This document shows, piece after piece, positions 1-9,198 of a DNA stretch of 64,000 nucleotides. The notes under the pieces were generated by a model. It had not been told where the DNA came from. It searched no databases and worked only from the letters and a program-made list of their open reading frames with translations. Numbering within the stretch: position 1 is the first letter of the stretch; every line of letters starts with the position of its first letter. This DNA comes from Chloroflexi bacterium B3_Chlor (GTDB lineage: Bacteria > Chloroflexota > Anaerolineae > UBA7937 > B3-Chlor), in NCBI GenBank assembly GCA_005223035.1, contig NJBK01000010.1, positions 1-64,000 on the forward strand, in the 5' to 3' direction. The translations under genes were made by a program, and so were the position numbers.

Positions 1-192
1 CTCCAGCGACGAGGATAGCAGGTGGCGACGGCTCGTTTGCTGCGTCGCTCGATTTCTCCCTCCCAGCCGGAGCGAAAGGCGGCAGCGATGAACCTAAGTG
101 ATATTGCAGCCGAACGATGGGTACCGCGTGGCCGAATCACCGGTAGTGCCAGCACTCAGCACGTTTGTCTCCAGCTTCTGGCGAGAGTGACG

Positions 193-217
193 GTAGGCGG
201 TGTACTCAGCCGCCTAC
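193..217 (-). terminator. Hairpin downstream of the flippase-like gene
   Basis: An 8-bp perfect inverted repeat (GTAGGCGG / CCGCCTAC) with a 9-nt loop lies about 30 bases past the stop of the minus-strand gene ending at 247. There is no T-run after it on the minus strand, so termination is only a guess. I see no gene in bases 1-246. Confidence 0.3.
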
Positions 218-246
218 AACCTCGAATCTATCGGGACAGAGTCTTC

Positions 247-1239
247 CTATCGCTCCGCAACCGTTTTGGAAGCGGGTTCTGGCAGGCGCACAGAGCGTTT
301 CCTCCACCACAGGACGCCACCGGGGAGACTGGCCACGATGATGATGGCTTGCATGATGAGGGATATAGCGAGAGATTTCTGCTCGGGCACGCCCACGAGG
401 TTGAAGAAGAAGACGTAGGCGCTTTGATTCAGGCCAATGCCACCGATACTGATGGGTATTAGCAGTACGAAGGTGATGAGGGGGGTGAAGAGGAAGATGT
501 GCAGGATCGATATCCCGCCCCCCAGGGCCAGGACGATAAGGTAGTTGACCACACTACCGATCGACAGCACCAGGATGGAGATGAAGAACGCCTGAGCCAG
601 AGGCCCGTAGCTCCTTCTGTAGGCTGATAGCGCCGCCGACAGTCTGTCGTACAGGGGTGCCAGAGAGGAGAGCAAGGTCGTGTCGAAGAGACGCCGTACC
701 TGAGCGCGCAGCCGATCGCTCAGCATCAGGGCGAACCCCCCGCACAGGCCCATGAAGGCTATGACGGCAAGAAGGACTACCTCTAATAACGCCGCCTGCC
801 CGGCGGAGTACACCACCAGCAAGGCCATCACCACAGCCACGAAGACAAAAGCGATGAGGCCCACGATCCGGTCCACCAGAACCGAGATGGCTGCCTCCGC
901 GGGAAGCCGAGTGTCACGGGCCAGGTCGTAGCCACGTACCAGGTCTCCCCCTACGTTGGTGGGCAGGAAGTTACCGAAAAAAAGACCAACGAAGGTGTAG
1001 GAGAGAAGATTGCCGAGAGGCACCTCTATCCCCTGTGCGTTGAGGAGAATCTGCCATTTGACGGAACCTACTACTATGGCCCCGAAATAGAGGACCAGGG
1101 CTATTAGCAGGTATGGATAATTGGTCGAGGCTGAGCGCATCGCCTCGACCACCTGACTTAGCCCCACACGACTCAAGAGATACGCGATCAGCCCCAAACT
1201 GACCACGATTTTGAGGACAGTGACCAGCTTGTCTCGCAA
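247..1239 (-). CDS. Flippase-like / lysylphosphatidylglycerol synthase TM-region family membrane protein
   Basis: About 330 residues with seven to eight hydrophobic segments. It carries the family signatures NFLPTNVGGDLVRGY near residues 85-100 and PISIGGIG near 280, which mark the UPF0104 / AglD-like / LPG synthase TM family. Members are integral membrane proteins thought to help lipid-linked sugar or lipid translocation. I chose TTG at 1239 because GGAGG sits six bases upstream and because the next gene upstream stops at 1241. A longer reading frame to 1353 would run over that gene. It forms an operon with the GT2 gene, with a 1-base gap, which supports a role in envelope glycolipid synthesis. 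The substrate cannot be read from sequence. Confidence 0.85.
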   Translation of the reverse strand: MRDKLVTVLKIVVSLGLIAYLLSRVGLSQVVEAMRSASTNYPYLLIALVLYFGAIVVGSVKWQILLNAQGIEVPLGNLLSYTFVGLFFGNFLPTNVGGDLVRGYDLARDTRLPAEAAISVLVDRIVGLIAFVFVAVVMALLVVYSAGQAALLEVVLLAVIAFMGLCGGFALMLSDRLRAQVRRLFDTTLLSSLAPLYDRLSAALSAYRRSYGPLAQAFFISILVLSIGSVVNYLIVLALGGGISILHIFLFTPLITFVLLIPISIGGIGLNQSAYVFFFNLVGVPEQKSLAISLIMQAIIIVASLPGGVLWWRKRSVRLPEPASKTVAER

Positions 1240-1240
1240 G

Positions 1241-2200
1241 CTATTCCTCCGATGATGCCTTTGCTGACTTCTCAGTGGCCTGCACTCTGGCTTCGTCCAC
1301 CTCCTTGGTCGTCCAGGCCATGTCCCAAACGACGTGCCTGTCGCCTTTGACATAGTAGTCGTAACTCCCCAGGATACGGGAGTAGATCTCGATGGCCGCC
1401 AAGGCCGTCAAGATGTACAGGAGGCGCACAGTGCGGCTGATCGCCGCCCAGGCCTCGCCCAAGGCCAGGCGGGCCACTCGTACATTGTCCAGGCTCGAGA
1501 CACGGTAGCCATACTTGTGCTTGAGATGCAGGTGGCCGGCATAGTTCCTGCGGCGCTGCCGTACGAAATCGCTGAACGTCTCGGGCCCCATGTTGTACAC
1601 CATGGCGTCCGGGGCATATCTCACTTGCAGGCCGCGCTCGATCATCAGGGCCTCGACGAAGGCCTCGTCCATGGCCACGTCGGGTGGTATCTGATCGAAG
1701 ACCTTGCGAAAGGCGATCATCTCCCCCAAGCGGGGGATCTCCAAGCACAATGAGTGCTCCAAAGTCAGTCGTAGGTGCGAGAGATACCCAATCACGTGAT
1801 CGGGGACATTGACCGGGACCTTATGGGCCCCCGTCATCCCCAGCTGAGGGTCCCGGAAGATCTTGACCAGGTTCTCCACGCTCTCCTCGCCGGGCAAGGT
1901 ATCTCCGCTCTCGAGGACGCAGATCTCCTCCTGGGCGTGCTTGAGGAAGAGATTGACCGCTGAGACCTTTCCCTCGCGCTCATCCTGGGCGAGGAGCTTG
2001 ATGCGTGGCTCCCTGGTTTCGAACCCCCGCACTATGTCGCAGGTGCTATCGGTACAGCCGCTGGCGACGACAATGATCTCGCTAATCTCCACCTGATCCA
2101 GGCGCTGGTTCAACATCGCTTCCAGCAGGCGACCGATGTTGGCCTCCTCATTGTGGGCTGTAATACCCACGCTGCACCTTATCTTGTCAGTTTGACTCAC
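1241..2200 (-). CDS. Family 2 glycosyltransferase with C-terminal membrane helix
   Basis: The 319-residue protein starts at a GTG preceded by GAGGGA. The N-terminal GT-A fold is clear: GITAHNEEANIG near residue 13, IIVVASGCTDST near 42, and LESGDTLPGEE near 95, which takes the place of the usual DxD metal site. A C-terminal hydrophobic segment (RLLYILTALAAIEIY, about residues 258-272) suggests membrane association. It probably transfers a nucleotide-activated sugar to a lipid carrier or polymer at the inner face of the membrane, together with the adjacent flippase-like protein. The DxD position reads SGD, so donor-metal binding may differ from classic members. Confidence 0.88.
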   Translation of the reverse strand: MSQTDKIRCSVGITAHNEEANIGRLLEAMLNQRLDQVEISEIIVVASGCTDSTCDIVRGFETREPRIKLLAQDEREGKVSAVNLFLKHAQEEICVLESGDTLPGEESVENLVKIFRDPQLGMTGAHKVPVNVPDHVIGYLSHLRLTLEHSLCLEIPRLGEMIAFRKVFDQIPPDVAMDEAFVEALMIERGLQVRYAPDAMVYNMGPETFSDFVRQRRRNYAGHLHLKHKYGYRVSSLDNVRVARLALGEAWAAISRTVRLLYILTALAAIEIYSRILGSYDYYVKGDRHVVWDMAWTTKEVDEARVQATEKSAKASSEE

Positions 2201-2257
2201 GCATCCCTCACACGAGCGGTAATGTAACCGTCTGTATCGGCTCGTCGTGACCGCTCT

Positions 2258-3643
2258 TCACGAACCCACCACGGTCTTCAAGGCGATACGGACGGTGCGG
2301 GGCAGTTCCAGCCAGATTCGCTTTCGTAGCAGAGTGCGGGCTATACGGCCTGGCCTCAGATAGAAGCGGCGATAGGCCTCCCGCCACTTGCGCTCCACCA
2401 ACTCCGCCGGCATGTCATCGCTCTCGAACTGGGCCTTATTCTCGAAGAACGCGAAATCACCCCAATCGTTCACCAGCAGCCTTCCGTTTTGCAGCACCTG
2501 CTTATACATCTCAGTGCCCGGAAAAGGCGTAGCCATGGAGAAATTAGCCACAATGGGATCCAGTTCGCAGGCGAAACGAATCGTGTCTTCCATCGTCTCT
2601 TCCGTTTCACCCGGTAGTCCGATGATGAAGAAACCTATGGTCTCCATACCCACCGACTTCGCCGCCTTGAAGGCCGCTCTCACTTGATCCAGCGTCAGGT
2701 GCTTGTCTATCACGGTGTCCAGGATCCGCTGGTTGCCGCTCTCTACCCCAAACGCTGTGCGAATGCAGCCGGCCTCCCGCATCCTGCCCAAAAGCTCCTC
2801 ATCCACGAGATTGGCACGGATGCCGTTGATCATGATCCAAGGCACGTGATTCAGGCCTTCGGCGATAATCAGGTCGCAGATAGCTAGCACTCGGTCCTTA
2901 TCTATGTTGAAGGAATCGTCGAGAACGCCTATCTCCTTGGCGTCCAGATCGTTCACCAGCCAGCGCCACTCTTCGACCACGTTCTCTGGTGAGCGGGCGC
3001 GCCATTGACGGGGAAGGATCTGCGAGCAGTACGTGCAGCGATAGGGACAACCCCGGGAACTCAGGATGGGATAACTGGGTCCCTCGATATGGTCGAGCGT
3101 GGGCTGCAAACTGGTGTAGCGATCCATCTTGAACAGGTGATGGGAGGGAAAGGGCAACGAATCGACATCGGGGATCACAGGCCGGTCAGGGTTGTTGACA
3201 ACCTCCCCATCGCGCTGATAGGTGATGCCCTGGACTCCCTCCAGCGATTCCGCTTTCTCCAGATGAGCACACAGATCTACCCATGAGAGCTCACCTTCGC
3301 CCCGCACCACGATGTCTATTTCAGGCCTTTCTACCGATTCGGCGGGCAGAAATGTGGGATGAGGACCTCCCAGGACGACAGTAGCATGCGTTATCTGCTT
3401 CAGTTCCCGTGCCACCCGCCAAGCACCGGCGATCTGGATGGTGTTGGCGGTGATACCAATAACCTCAGGCATGTGCTGCGTGACGACTTGCCCCAGCGGC
3501 GTGTCTTCCACCTCCATGTCCAGAACCCGCACTTCGTCGCCACGTTGCTCTGACATGGCGGCAAGGTACGCCAGGGCCAATGAGGGACTACTTCGCACAT
3601 CTATGGGCAAGTCGATTTTGGGGTTGATCAGCAGTACTTTCAA
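2258..3643 (-). CDS. B12-binding domain radical SAM protein
   Basis: The 461-residue protein has a cobalamin-binding Rossmann domain over residues 1-120, with VVLGGPHPTFLP near 90-100. The radical SAM core follows, with the CxxxCxxC cluster at C199, C203 and C206 (SSRGCPYRCTYCSQ). After it come FGVESGNQRIL and FIIGLPGETEE, both typical of this class. Enzymes of this family do radical methylations or rearrangements of lipids, natural products and cofactors. Start is TTG at 3643. An extended -10 promoter lies directly upstream. The neighbouring glycosyltransferase suggests an envelope lipid or glycan substrate, but that is inference. Confidence 0.9.
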   Translation of the reverse strand: MKVLLINPKIDLPIDVRSSPSLALAYLAAMSEQRGDEVRVLDMEVEDTPLGQVVTQHMPEVIGITANTIQIAGAWRVARELKQITHATVVLGGPHPTFLPAESVERPEIDIVVRGEGELSWVDLCAHLEKAESLEGVQGITYQRDGEVVNNPDRPVIPDVDSLPFPSHHLFKMDRYTSLQPTLDHIEGPSYPILSSRGCPYRCTYCSQILPRQWRARSPENVVEEWRWLVNDLDAKEIGVLDDSFNIDKDRVLAICDLIIAEGLNHVPWIMINGIRANLVDEELLGRMREAGCIRTAFGVESGNQRILDTVIDKHLTLDQVRAAFKAAKSVGMETIGFFIIGLPGETEETMEDTIRFACELDPIVANFSMATPFPGTEMYKQVLQNGRLLVNDWGDFAFFENKAQFESDDMPAELVERKWREAYRRFYLRPGRIARTLLRKRIWLELPRTVRIALKTVVGS

Positions 3644-3681
3644 GGCGATGTTCCTGGCGCCATGATGGGGCGCGCAGGCTC

Positions 3682-3711
3682 ATTATATCAGAATCGCCAT
3701 CAAAGTGGTAA
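3682..3711 (-). promoter_or_regulatory. Sigma-70 promoter for the radical SAM gene
   Basis: On the minus strand, TTACCA (3706-3711), an 18-base spacer and TATAAT (3682-3687), with TGA just before the -10 box (extended -10). It lies about 40 bases upstream of the start at 3643. Confidence 0.6.
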
Positions 3712-3785
3712 CCGTGTCGAGGAGGGTGTTGAGGCACCGCCGTGCCAGCGCATCGAGTTGGAAACCCGATGCCACGGGCCGAGGG

Positions 3786-3862
3786 AAACATGCTGGAAGC
3801 ATGTTTCGGAAGCGGCCTTGGCCGGTTTCCCCAGTTCGTAGCGCAGGACTTCAGTCCGGCGC
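3786..3862. repeat. Intergenic hairpin cluster (REP-like)
   Basis: The 344-base gap 3644-3987 holds no supported gene. It has a 9-bp perfect hairpin, AAACATGCT/AGCATGTTT with a 3-base loop (3786-3806). A second one is centred on GGACTTCAGTCC, flanked by matching GCGC arms with one mismatch (3841-3862). The second resembles dispersed hairpins I recall from Chloroflexota intergenic regions. Function unknown. Confidence 0.4.
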
Positions 3863-3987
3863 CCGGGCGATCACACCGTGAGGCGCTCCTAGGTTGACGC
3901 TTGGAGACAGAATAGGTGGTCCGCGCCAGGCATGTGGGAGTAGCATGTCGAGGCTGTTGTTCCATGGCCTCGTCATGGCCTGGGCGT

Positions 3988-5712
3988 CTACGCTGAGCGG
4001 ACCTTGACCGTTGTCCAGCGAAGTATCCTGTCGAGAGGGATAGTGATCAGAGGCACGGCGAGGCCAAGCAGCGCTACTACTCCGAGCTGCACCAGCGCGG
4101 AGACCTGCAGGAAGGCGATGAGAGGATCGGGTAGATACCACGCTATTTCAGAGCCGTTGAGAACATAGCCTGATATCAAAGGAAGGGCAAGGAAGAATGC
4201 CAGGATCAAGCTAAAGCTGTAGTTTGTGGCGGCTATCTCCAGCGGTGTTCTGCGTTTTTCGCGCCAAACAATCCAGGCGATGATCCATATCGCTGGTAAC
4301 AGGGCGGTGCCGATCCGCGTGATCGCCTGTGCGATGAAGGTGTCCCATTCCCGCAAGCTGCTGAAAGAGTACGCATGTCCCCCCCAGACGAAAAGAAGGT
4401 TATAGATCACGATGCTTGCCAGTGCGGAGATGACGATTACGGCCGTGGTGCGGCTCCAGCGGCGCCACAGGAGGTAAGTCGCGACCCCGACGACCAGTAG
4501 ACCGATAGGCAACCTCCGCTGTTGCTCCGTCCTGATCCGTATGTTGCGACCTTTCTTCATCTCCTGGGTGGCTCCCTGCACAGCGAATTCAGCCAGCCTG
4601 CGAGCGCTGCCATAGTTCCTTACCAGGAGGGAGCTATAGGCGACTTCGGCGTCAGCTTTGGCCGCCTCACCCAAGGGCTCCTGTCCGATGCTCTCCAGAT
4701 AGAGGTCCGCCAATTCCACTCGCTGGCGAGCCCATGACACCCACTTCTCAGTGCTTTCCGCTTCGTCGAGCAGCAGCGCGTCAAAGAGTACCTCTCCCTG
4801 CGCGGCGCTGGGCACAGCCAGGCCTAACAGGATGGAGATGGTGGGGGCTACATCGGCTTGATCCATCTCTTCGTGATTTCCTGGCGCCACACGCCCCCCA
4901 GCCATGACGAAGGGCGTGACCACGACTTCTTCGTCTCCTCCACCGTGGTCGCCGTTGGCAAGATAGCCATGATCGGCGGTCACTATGAGCACCTGCCTGG
5001 TCAGGCTCATACGCTGCCCGATCTCCCGGATGTGTGAATCGGCGCGACGCACCGCTGCCCGATACTGCTGGCTATCAGTGCCAGCGCTCTGGGCGGCATG
5101 GTCCACCTGGGTGAGATGGACGAGCAGGAAGTTGGGTCGCAGGTCGTCCATGAACTCCAGGACCGCCTGGACCACCAAGTCATCGGCCTCGGCGGCAGTC
5201 TCCGCGACGAAGAAACTGGCGTCCAGTGCCTGCTCGGGGATCATTCGCTCCCACGCTTGAAAACCGGCCAAAGCGGTCGTGAGATCAGCTCTCTTTGCCC
5301 CTGTGAAGAGGTCGTCAACGGTGAGGAACCTCAGGTCCTCGTGAGGAAGATCCAGCAGCGGAGCATCGTTGATCTCTGGCCCTGCACCACTAACCAAGGT
5401 CGTCCAAGCGGTCTGAGAGTGGGAAGGGAAGTAGCCTCTGCACTGGGCTTCGAGGCCACGGTCGCGCAGGCTGTTGAGGTAGGGCATCTGCAGAGAGGCA
5501 TCGTATCGCAGGCCCCCGACAACGACCAGCACGACTTGCTGCACCAGAGGACTACTCGGTTCTTCGAGACTTGGTTGCCCCCGTAGGACTGAGCGGTGAC
5601 TGCGTATGGAATCTCTGATGCGAACGAGCCACAGATTGGAACCCAGGACTATCAAAGCCAGCAGGGCGACCCTGACGAGTAAGCCGGCGTATCTTCTCAC
5701 GGTGACGGCCAT
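3988..5712 (-). CDS. Membrane-bound type I phosphodiesterase / alkaline phosphatase superfamily protein
   Basis: 574 residues. An N-terminal signal anchor (about residues 10-30) is followed by an alkaline-phosphatase-superfamily domain. VVVGGLRYD (about 62-70) and PSHSQTAWTT (about 95-105) are the metal-binding and nucleophile regions. ADHGYLANGDHGGGDEE carries the DHG metal ligands. About five TM helices fill the last 190 residues. The layout resembles GPI-ethanolamine-phosphate-transferase-like or nucleotide-pyrophosphatase-like enzymes, with the catalytic domain outside the membrane. It may cut or transfer phosphoesters on envelope lipids or glycans. The substrate is unknown. Confidence 0.82.
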   Translation of the reverse strand: MAVTVRRYAGLLVRVALLALIVLGSNLWLVRIRDSIRSHRSVLRGQPSLEEPSSPLVQQVVLVVVGGLRYDASLQMPYLNSLRDRGLEAQCRGYFPSHSQTAWTTLVSGAGPEINDAPLLDLPHEDLRFLTVDDLFTGAKRADLTTALAGFQAWERMIPEQALDASFFVAETAAEADDLVVQAVLEFMDDLRPNFLLVHLTQVDHAAQSAGTDSQQYRAAVRRADSHIREIGQRMSLTRQVLIVTADHGYLANGDHGGGDEEVVVTPFVMAGGRVAPGNHEEMDQADVAPTISILLGLAVPSAAQGEVLFDALLLDEAESTEKWVSWARQRVELADLYLESIGQEPLGEAAKADAEVAYSSLLVRNYGSARRLAEFAVQGATQEMKKGRNIRIRTEQQRRLPIGLLVVGVATYLLWRRWSRTTAVIVISALASIVIYNLLFVWGGHAYSFSSLREWDTFIAQAITRIGTALLPAIWIIAWIVWREKRRTPLEIAATNYSFSLILAFFLALPLISGYVLNGSEIAWYLPDPLIAFLQVSALVQLGVVALLGLAVPLITIPLDRILRWTTVKVRSA

Positions 5713-5799
5713 AGTCTGATGCCTTCTTCGTCATTCGGAGAGCTGACTACCGCCGCAGTTTCTCCTACTGTACAATGAGCGCTGGGAAAGGGCATTTCA

Positions 5800-6327
5800 T
5801 TGAAGATCAAGTCCTTCGATGTCCTATTGCTCTCCGTCTTGGTCATCGCCCGGGTGAGGAGCGACACCCTCGCGGATCGCCTGGTGGCCCGCCGTAGGAT
5901 GGAATTGATCCAGCGTATCCCCGTCGTCGGCTCGTTTCACTTTCCCTTCTGGATTCCGGAGTTGTTGGTGTGCGTACCTCTCTTGGTGTTCCTCCTTTGG
6001 AGGCAGTGGACACTGAACTCGGTCATTTCCATGTTCAACCACCACGCCTTCCTGGCTCTGGCCTTCTTCACCGATGGATGGGACCCTGCTCATCGGACAA
6101 CTCCTCCGCCTCAGCGAAGGGATCCGCTCACTCGACCAATTCGGCGATGGTCACGCCATCGCCTCCCTCCTCGGCCTCGCCCGGGCGATACGACGCCACC
6201 AGGGGGTCCCTTTGCAGTTCCTCACGCACCAGGCGACGCAAGGTTCCTGTGCCCTTGCCGTGGACGATGCGCACTTCGGGGAGGTGAGCTAGATAAGCCT
6301 TGTCCAGATACTTGTCCAACTCGATGA
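5800..6327 (+). pseudogene. Possible remnant of a small membrane protein
   Basis: The only content of the gap 5713-6127. From TTG at 5800 to about 6065 the frame has strongly G/C-biased third positions and two hydrophobic segments (LLLSVLVIA and LLVCVPLLVFLLW), like a real coding stretch. Beyond that it runs antisense into the 3-prime end of mutS2, and the protein sequence becomes low-complexity. This fits a gene truncated by deletion next to mutS2. No family is recognisable and there is no good ribosome binding site, so it may be chance. Confidence 0.25.
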
Positions 6328-8527
6328 TTGCCTCTTCGGCTCGCCAGCCGCGCAACTGGAGGGTCATCGGAGGTGGGGCAGGCGGCGTGACCGCAACGTA
6401 TGCATCATCTCCCTGTACCTGCGGCTCTTCCTCCACCAGTTCCAGGTCATCCAGCCTCGCTTTCACCCGGAACTTGCCTACGCTTATCTCCACCTCTTCT
6501 CCGTCCAGGAAGCCGATGATTTCCCCCCTCTGCCGGAGATCCTCCACCCAGACCGGTTGTCCCACCCTCAGTTTTCCCCTGTCTACGGGAAACAGTCTGA
6601 TAGGTGGCTCCGGGGCTTTCACCGCTTCCTCTAGTTCTTTCAGCTGCTCTCTTGCCCCAACCAGTCGTTGGGGCCTGGTCTCCGGCTTAAGGGCCTTGGA
6701 GACGGTGCGTAGTTCCTTCCTGACCTCTGCAAGTTCCATCCGGGCTTGCTGCCGCGCCTGATTAAGTATCTCTCGCCGCTCCTGTTCGACCTTTGTCAGG
6801 TGTTCCTGCAATGCGCGCCTCAACTCCTCCGCCTCGGCGCGGGCGTCTTCAGTCGCTAGCTGGGCTGTCACGGCCTGGTCACGAGCCCCCTTTATCTCGG
6901 TCAGTAAGCTCTCGACTTCCAGGTCTTCGGGCGTGAGCAGTTTCGCGGCTCGGCTTACGATCTTCTTGGCGAGGCCGAGACGAGCAGCGATGGCTAAGGC
7001 GTTGCTTCGACCGGGCAAGCCGATGCTCAACTTGAAGGTGGGGGCCAGCGTCTCCACGTCGAATTCGACGGAGGCGTTCTTTACGCCGGGGGTGGCATGG
7101 GCATGGACTTTCAGATCGGAATAGTGGGTGGCAACCAGAGTCGTGATTTGCCGCCTGTGGAGGTGGAAAAGGATGGCTCTCGCCAAAGCTGAGCCCTCCA
7201 CCGGATCGGTGCCGGCGCCCAGCTCATCCAGCAGGACAAGGGATTTTCGGTATGCCCGGCTCAGGATGTCTACGATTCTGGTCATGTGAGATGAGAACGT
7301 GGACAGGCTCTGTTCGATGCTCTGCTCCTCACCGATATCCGCGTAGACCCCCCTGAATATGGATAGAGCCGAGCTTTCTGAAGCGGGGATGTGTAACCCT
7401 GCCTGGGCCATGAGCGCCAGCAAGCCCACTGTCTTCAAGGCGACGGTCTTGCCCCCGGTATTTGGGCCGGTGATCACCAAGATGAAGAAATCATCGCTGA
7501 TATTGACGTCAATGGGCACTACTTTGGAAGGCGGCAGCAGAGGATGGCGAGCCTGAATCAGCCGTAGGGTAGACCCGGGATGCTGGAAGCCTCGCTTGGA
7601 TTCCTCTCTCTTCTTGTTGGTGGCACGGAAGGGGACGAGCTCAGGCTCGACGCCCTCGATGCGGATGCTGTAGCGGGCCTTGGCGAAGGCCAGGTCCAGG
7701 GCGGCCAAGGCCCTCAGGGTCCTGGCGATGGCCTCCTCTTCTTCGGCGACGCGTGCTGTAAGCTGCTTCAGCACGCGTTCCACCTCTCTCTCTCCGTCAA
7801 TCTGCAGTTGCCGCCACCGGTTGTTCAGTTCCAAAGTGGCTAGGGGTTCAATGAACAGGGTCGCCCCGCTCGATGATTGGTCGTGCACGACCCCCGGAAT
7901 CCGTCCCTTGAAATCGGCTTTGAGAGGGATGACGTACCGTCCGTGGCGCTCGGTGATGAGCTTCTCCTGCAGGAAATGGCTGTTAGCAGGAGAAGACACG
8001 ATTCTTTCCAGCCTGTCCAACAACACCTCGTGGGTTTCCTTCACTTCCTGGCGTGTTTGTGCCAGGGCAGGGCTGGCGCTGTCAACTACCTCGGCGCGAT
8101 CATTGATTGCCCTGGAGATCTCCTGCGGCAACTCTGAGTAGCCTTCTATCTCTTCCGCCCGGGCAGACAGGAGGGGGAATTGGCGCTCCAGAGGAGCGAT
8201 AGACCGTCGCAGGGAACGTGCGCTGAGAAGCGTGGCGCGTACATCCGAAAGCTCGCCGGGCGTCAATGTGGCCTCCAGGCGAGCCTTTTTCAGTAAGGGG
8301 CGAAGGTTCGTGACGCCTCCCAGGGACAGCGTTGGCTTGATATCCAGAAGGTGCCTGGCCTCGCTGGTCTCCTGTTGCCGTCGCCTCACCACCTTCTCCC
8401 TTGAGGAGGGGCGTAGCCTGAGGGCCAATTCGTGTCCCAGCGAGAAGGAGGTATGTTCAGCGAGTTGAGTGAGGATCTTGGGATACTCAAGAACCTGCCA
8501 CGATTTCGCGATCATCTCTATCAACAA
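6128..8527 (-). CDS. mutS2: Endonuclease MutS2 / ribosome rescue factor RqcU
   Basis: 799 residues, the usual length. The MutS-type ATPase has Walker A TGPNTGGKT near residue 352, followed by Walker B LVLLDELGAGTDP. A long coiled coil follows (about 530-640). A C-terminal Smr domain (about 725-799) includes VRIVHGKGTGTLRRLVREEL. There is no N-terminal mismatch-recognition domain, which separates MutS2 from MutS1. Members act on branched DNA, limit recombination, or split collided ribosomes. The first codon may be TTG at 8527, but ATG at 8515 (MIAKSW) is equally credible. It is downstream of cvpA, a pairing also seen in Bacillus. Confidence 0.95.
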   Translation of the reverse strand: MLIEMIAKSWQVLEYPKILTQLAEHTSFSLGHELALRLRPSSREKVVRRRQQETSEARHLLDIKPTLSLGGVTNLRPLLKKARLEATLTPGELSDVRATLLSARSLRRSIAPLERQFPLLSARAEEIEGYSELPQEISRAINDRAEVVDSASPALAQTRQEVKETHEVLLDRLERIVSSPANSHFLQEKLITERHGRYVIPLKADFKGRIPGVVHDQSSSGATLFIEPLATLELNNRWRQLQIDGEREVERVLKQLTARVAEEEEAIARTLRALAALDLAFAKARYSIRIEGVEPELVPFRATNKKREESKRGFQHPGSTLRLIQARHPLLPPSKVVPIDVNISDDFFILVITGPNTGGKTVALKTVGLLALMAQAGLHIPASESSALSIFRGVYADIGEEQSIEQSLSTFSSHMTRIVDILSRAYRKSLVLLDELGAGTDPVEGSALARAILFHLHRRQITTLVATHYSDLKVHAHATPGVKNASVEFDVETLAPTFKLSIGLPGRSNALAIAARLGLAKKIVSRAAKLLTPEDLEVESLLTEIKGARDQAVTAQLATEDARAEAEELRRALQEHLTKVEQERREILNQARQQARMELAEVRKELRTVSKALKPETRPQRLVGAREQLKELEEAVKAPEPPIRLFPVDRGKLRVGQPVWVEDLRQRGEIIGFLDGEEVEISVGKFRVKARLDDLELVEEEPQVQGDDAYVAVTPPAPPPMTLQLRGWRAEEAIIELDKYLDKAYLAHLPEVRIVHGKGTGTLRRLVREELQRDPLVASYRPGEAEEGGDGVTIAELVE

Positions 8528-8532
8528 ACCAA

Positions 8533-8558
8533 CCCCCGTTGGAAGTGCCCAACGGGGG
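8533..8558 (-). terminator. Strong hairpin between cvpA and mutS2
   Basis: A perfect 10-bp stem (CCCCCGTTGG / CCAACGGGGG) with a 6-base loop. On the minus strand it is followed by TTGGTTTGTTG, a weak U-rich tract. It sits 5-18 bases upstream of the possible mutS2 starts, so it could attenuate read-through from cvpA or mask the mutS2 ribosome site. Confidence 0.55.
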
Positions 8559-8585
8559 AGGGGAATCCCACGTCACTCTCCATGA

Positions 8586-9128
8586 TCAGATGGGCCTGAG
8601 GAACCCAGGTCCACCTTCAGGCAGGAATCCACCGACTATGTGGACCAGGGTTACCAGCAGGTTGTAGAACGTCGGCAGTAGGGTTGAGGCCTCCATTCCT
8701 TCGTGAAGGAACAGCCTCAGCGTGTTCGCCACGGGCCAGGATTGCCTCACAAAAAACCTCAAGATGAGGATCGCCACGCCCATTTGAAGGCACACGGTGA
8801 AGAAGGCCACGAAAACGCCTCCGATCTGGTCCAGTATCCCGACGGCAAGGAACTTGGTCTCGGGAAGGACTTTCCTCTGGACGCCATCTAGCCCCCCCGT
8901 GATAGCCACCACCAAGAGCCAGAAGGCTGCCATTTGCGCAGTCGCCGCCCGAGTTCCCGGGCGTATGTAGGCTAACCAGGCGCCCACAGGTACCTGTAGA
9001 TAGGTCGCCAAGATGATCCCACAGACGATGGCACCCAGACTGAGTGCCTGGCGCAGCAGTCTCTGGATGTAACCGCCAGCCAGGCCTGCCGCGAAGAGCA
9101 GCAACAGCATCACGTCGACCCAATTCAT
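8586..9128 (-). CDS. cvpA: CvpA family membrane protein
   Basis: 180 residues with four hydrophobic helices, starting MNWVDVMLLLLFAAGLAGG. The D at position 5 in the WVD motif and the GYIQRLLRQALSLGAIV segment are typical of CvpA/colicin V production proteins. The family is found in the inner membrane and is needed for envelope integrity in several bacteria. The exact activity is unsettled. Start ATG is preceded by GGAGGAGAG. It is first in a two-gene unit with mutS2 behind a near-consensus promoter at 9170-9198. Confidence 0.85.
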   Translation of the reverse strand: MNWVDVMLLLLFAAGLAGGYIQRLLRQALSLGAIVCGIILATYLQVPVGAWLAYIRPGTRAATAQMAAFWLLVVAITGGLDGVQRKVLPETKFLAVGILDQIGGVFVAFFTVCLQMGVAILILRFFVRQSWPVANTLRLFLHEGMEASTLLPTFYNLLVTLVHIVGGFLPEGGPGFLRPI

Positions 9129-9169
9129 GCACTCTCCTCCAGAGGTGGGAGTTCAAACGCGTTTCAGAG

Positions 9170-9198
9170 AGTATATCACACCGGTAGGTGGCTGTCAA
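9170..9198 (-). promoter_or_regulatory. Consensus sigma-70 promoter for cvpA-mutS2
   Basis: Minus strand TTGACA (9193-9198), a 17-base spacer, and TATACT (9170-9175) with TGA before the -10 box. It lies about 42 bases upstream of the cvpA start. Confidence 0.75.

Noticed and set aside
22-462. Plus-strand open frame at the left edge
   Set aside because: Its second half is antisense to the flippase-like gene, the protein has no family pattern, and the first half has no ribosome site.
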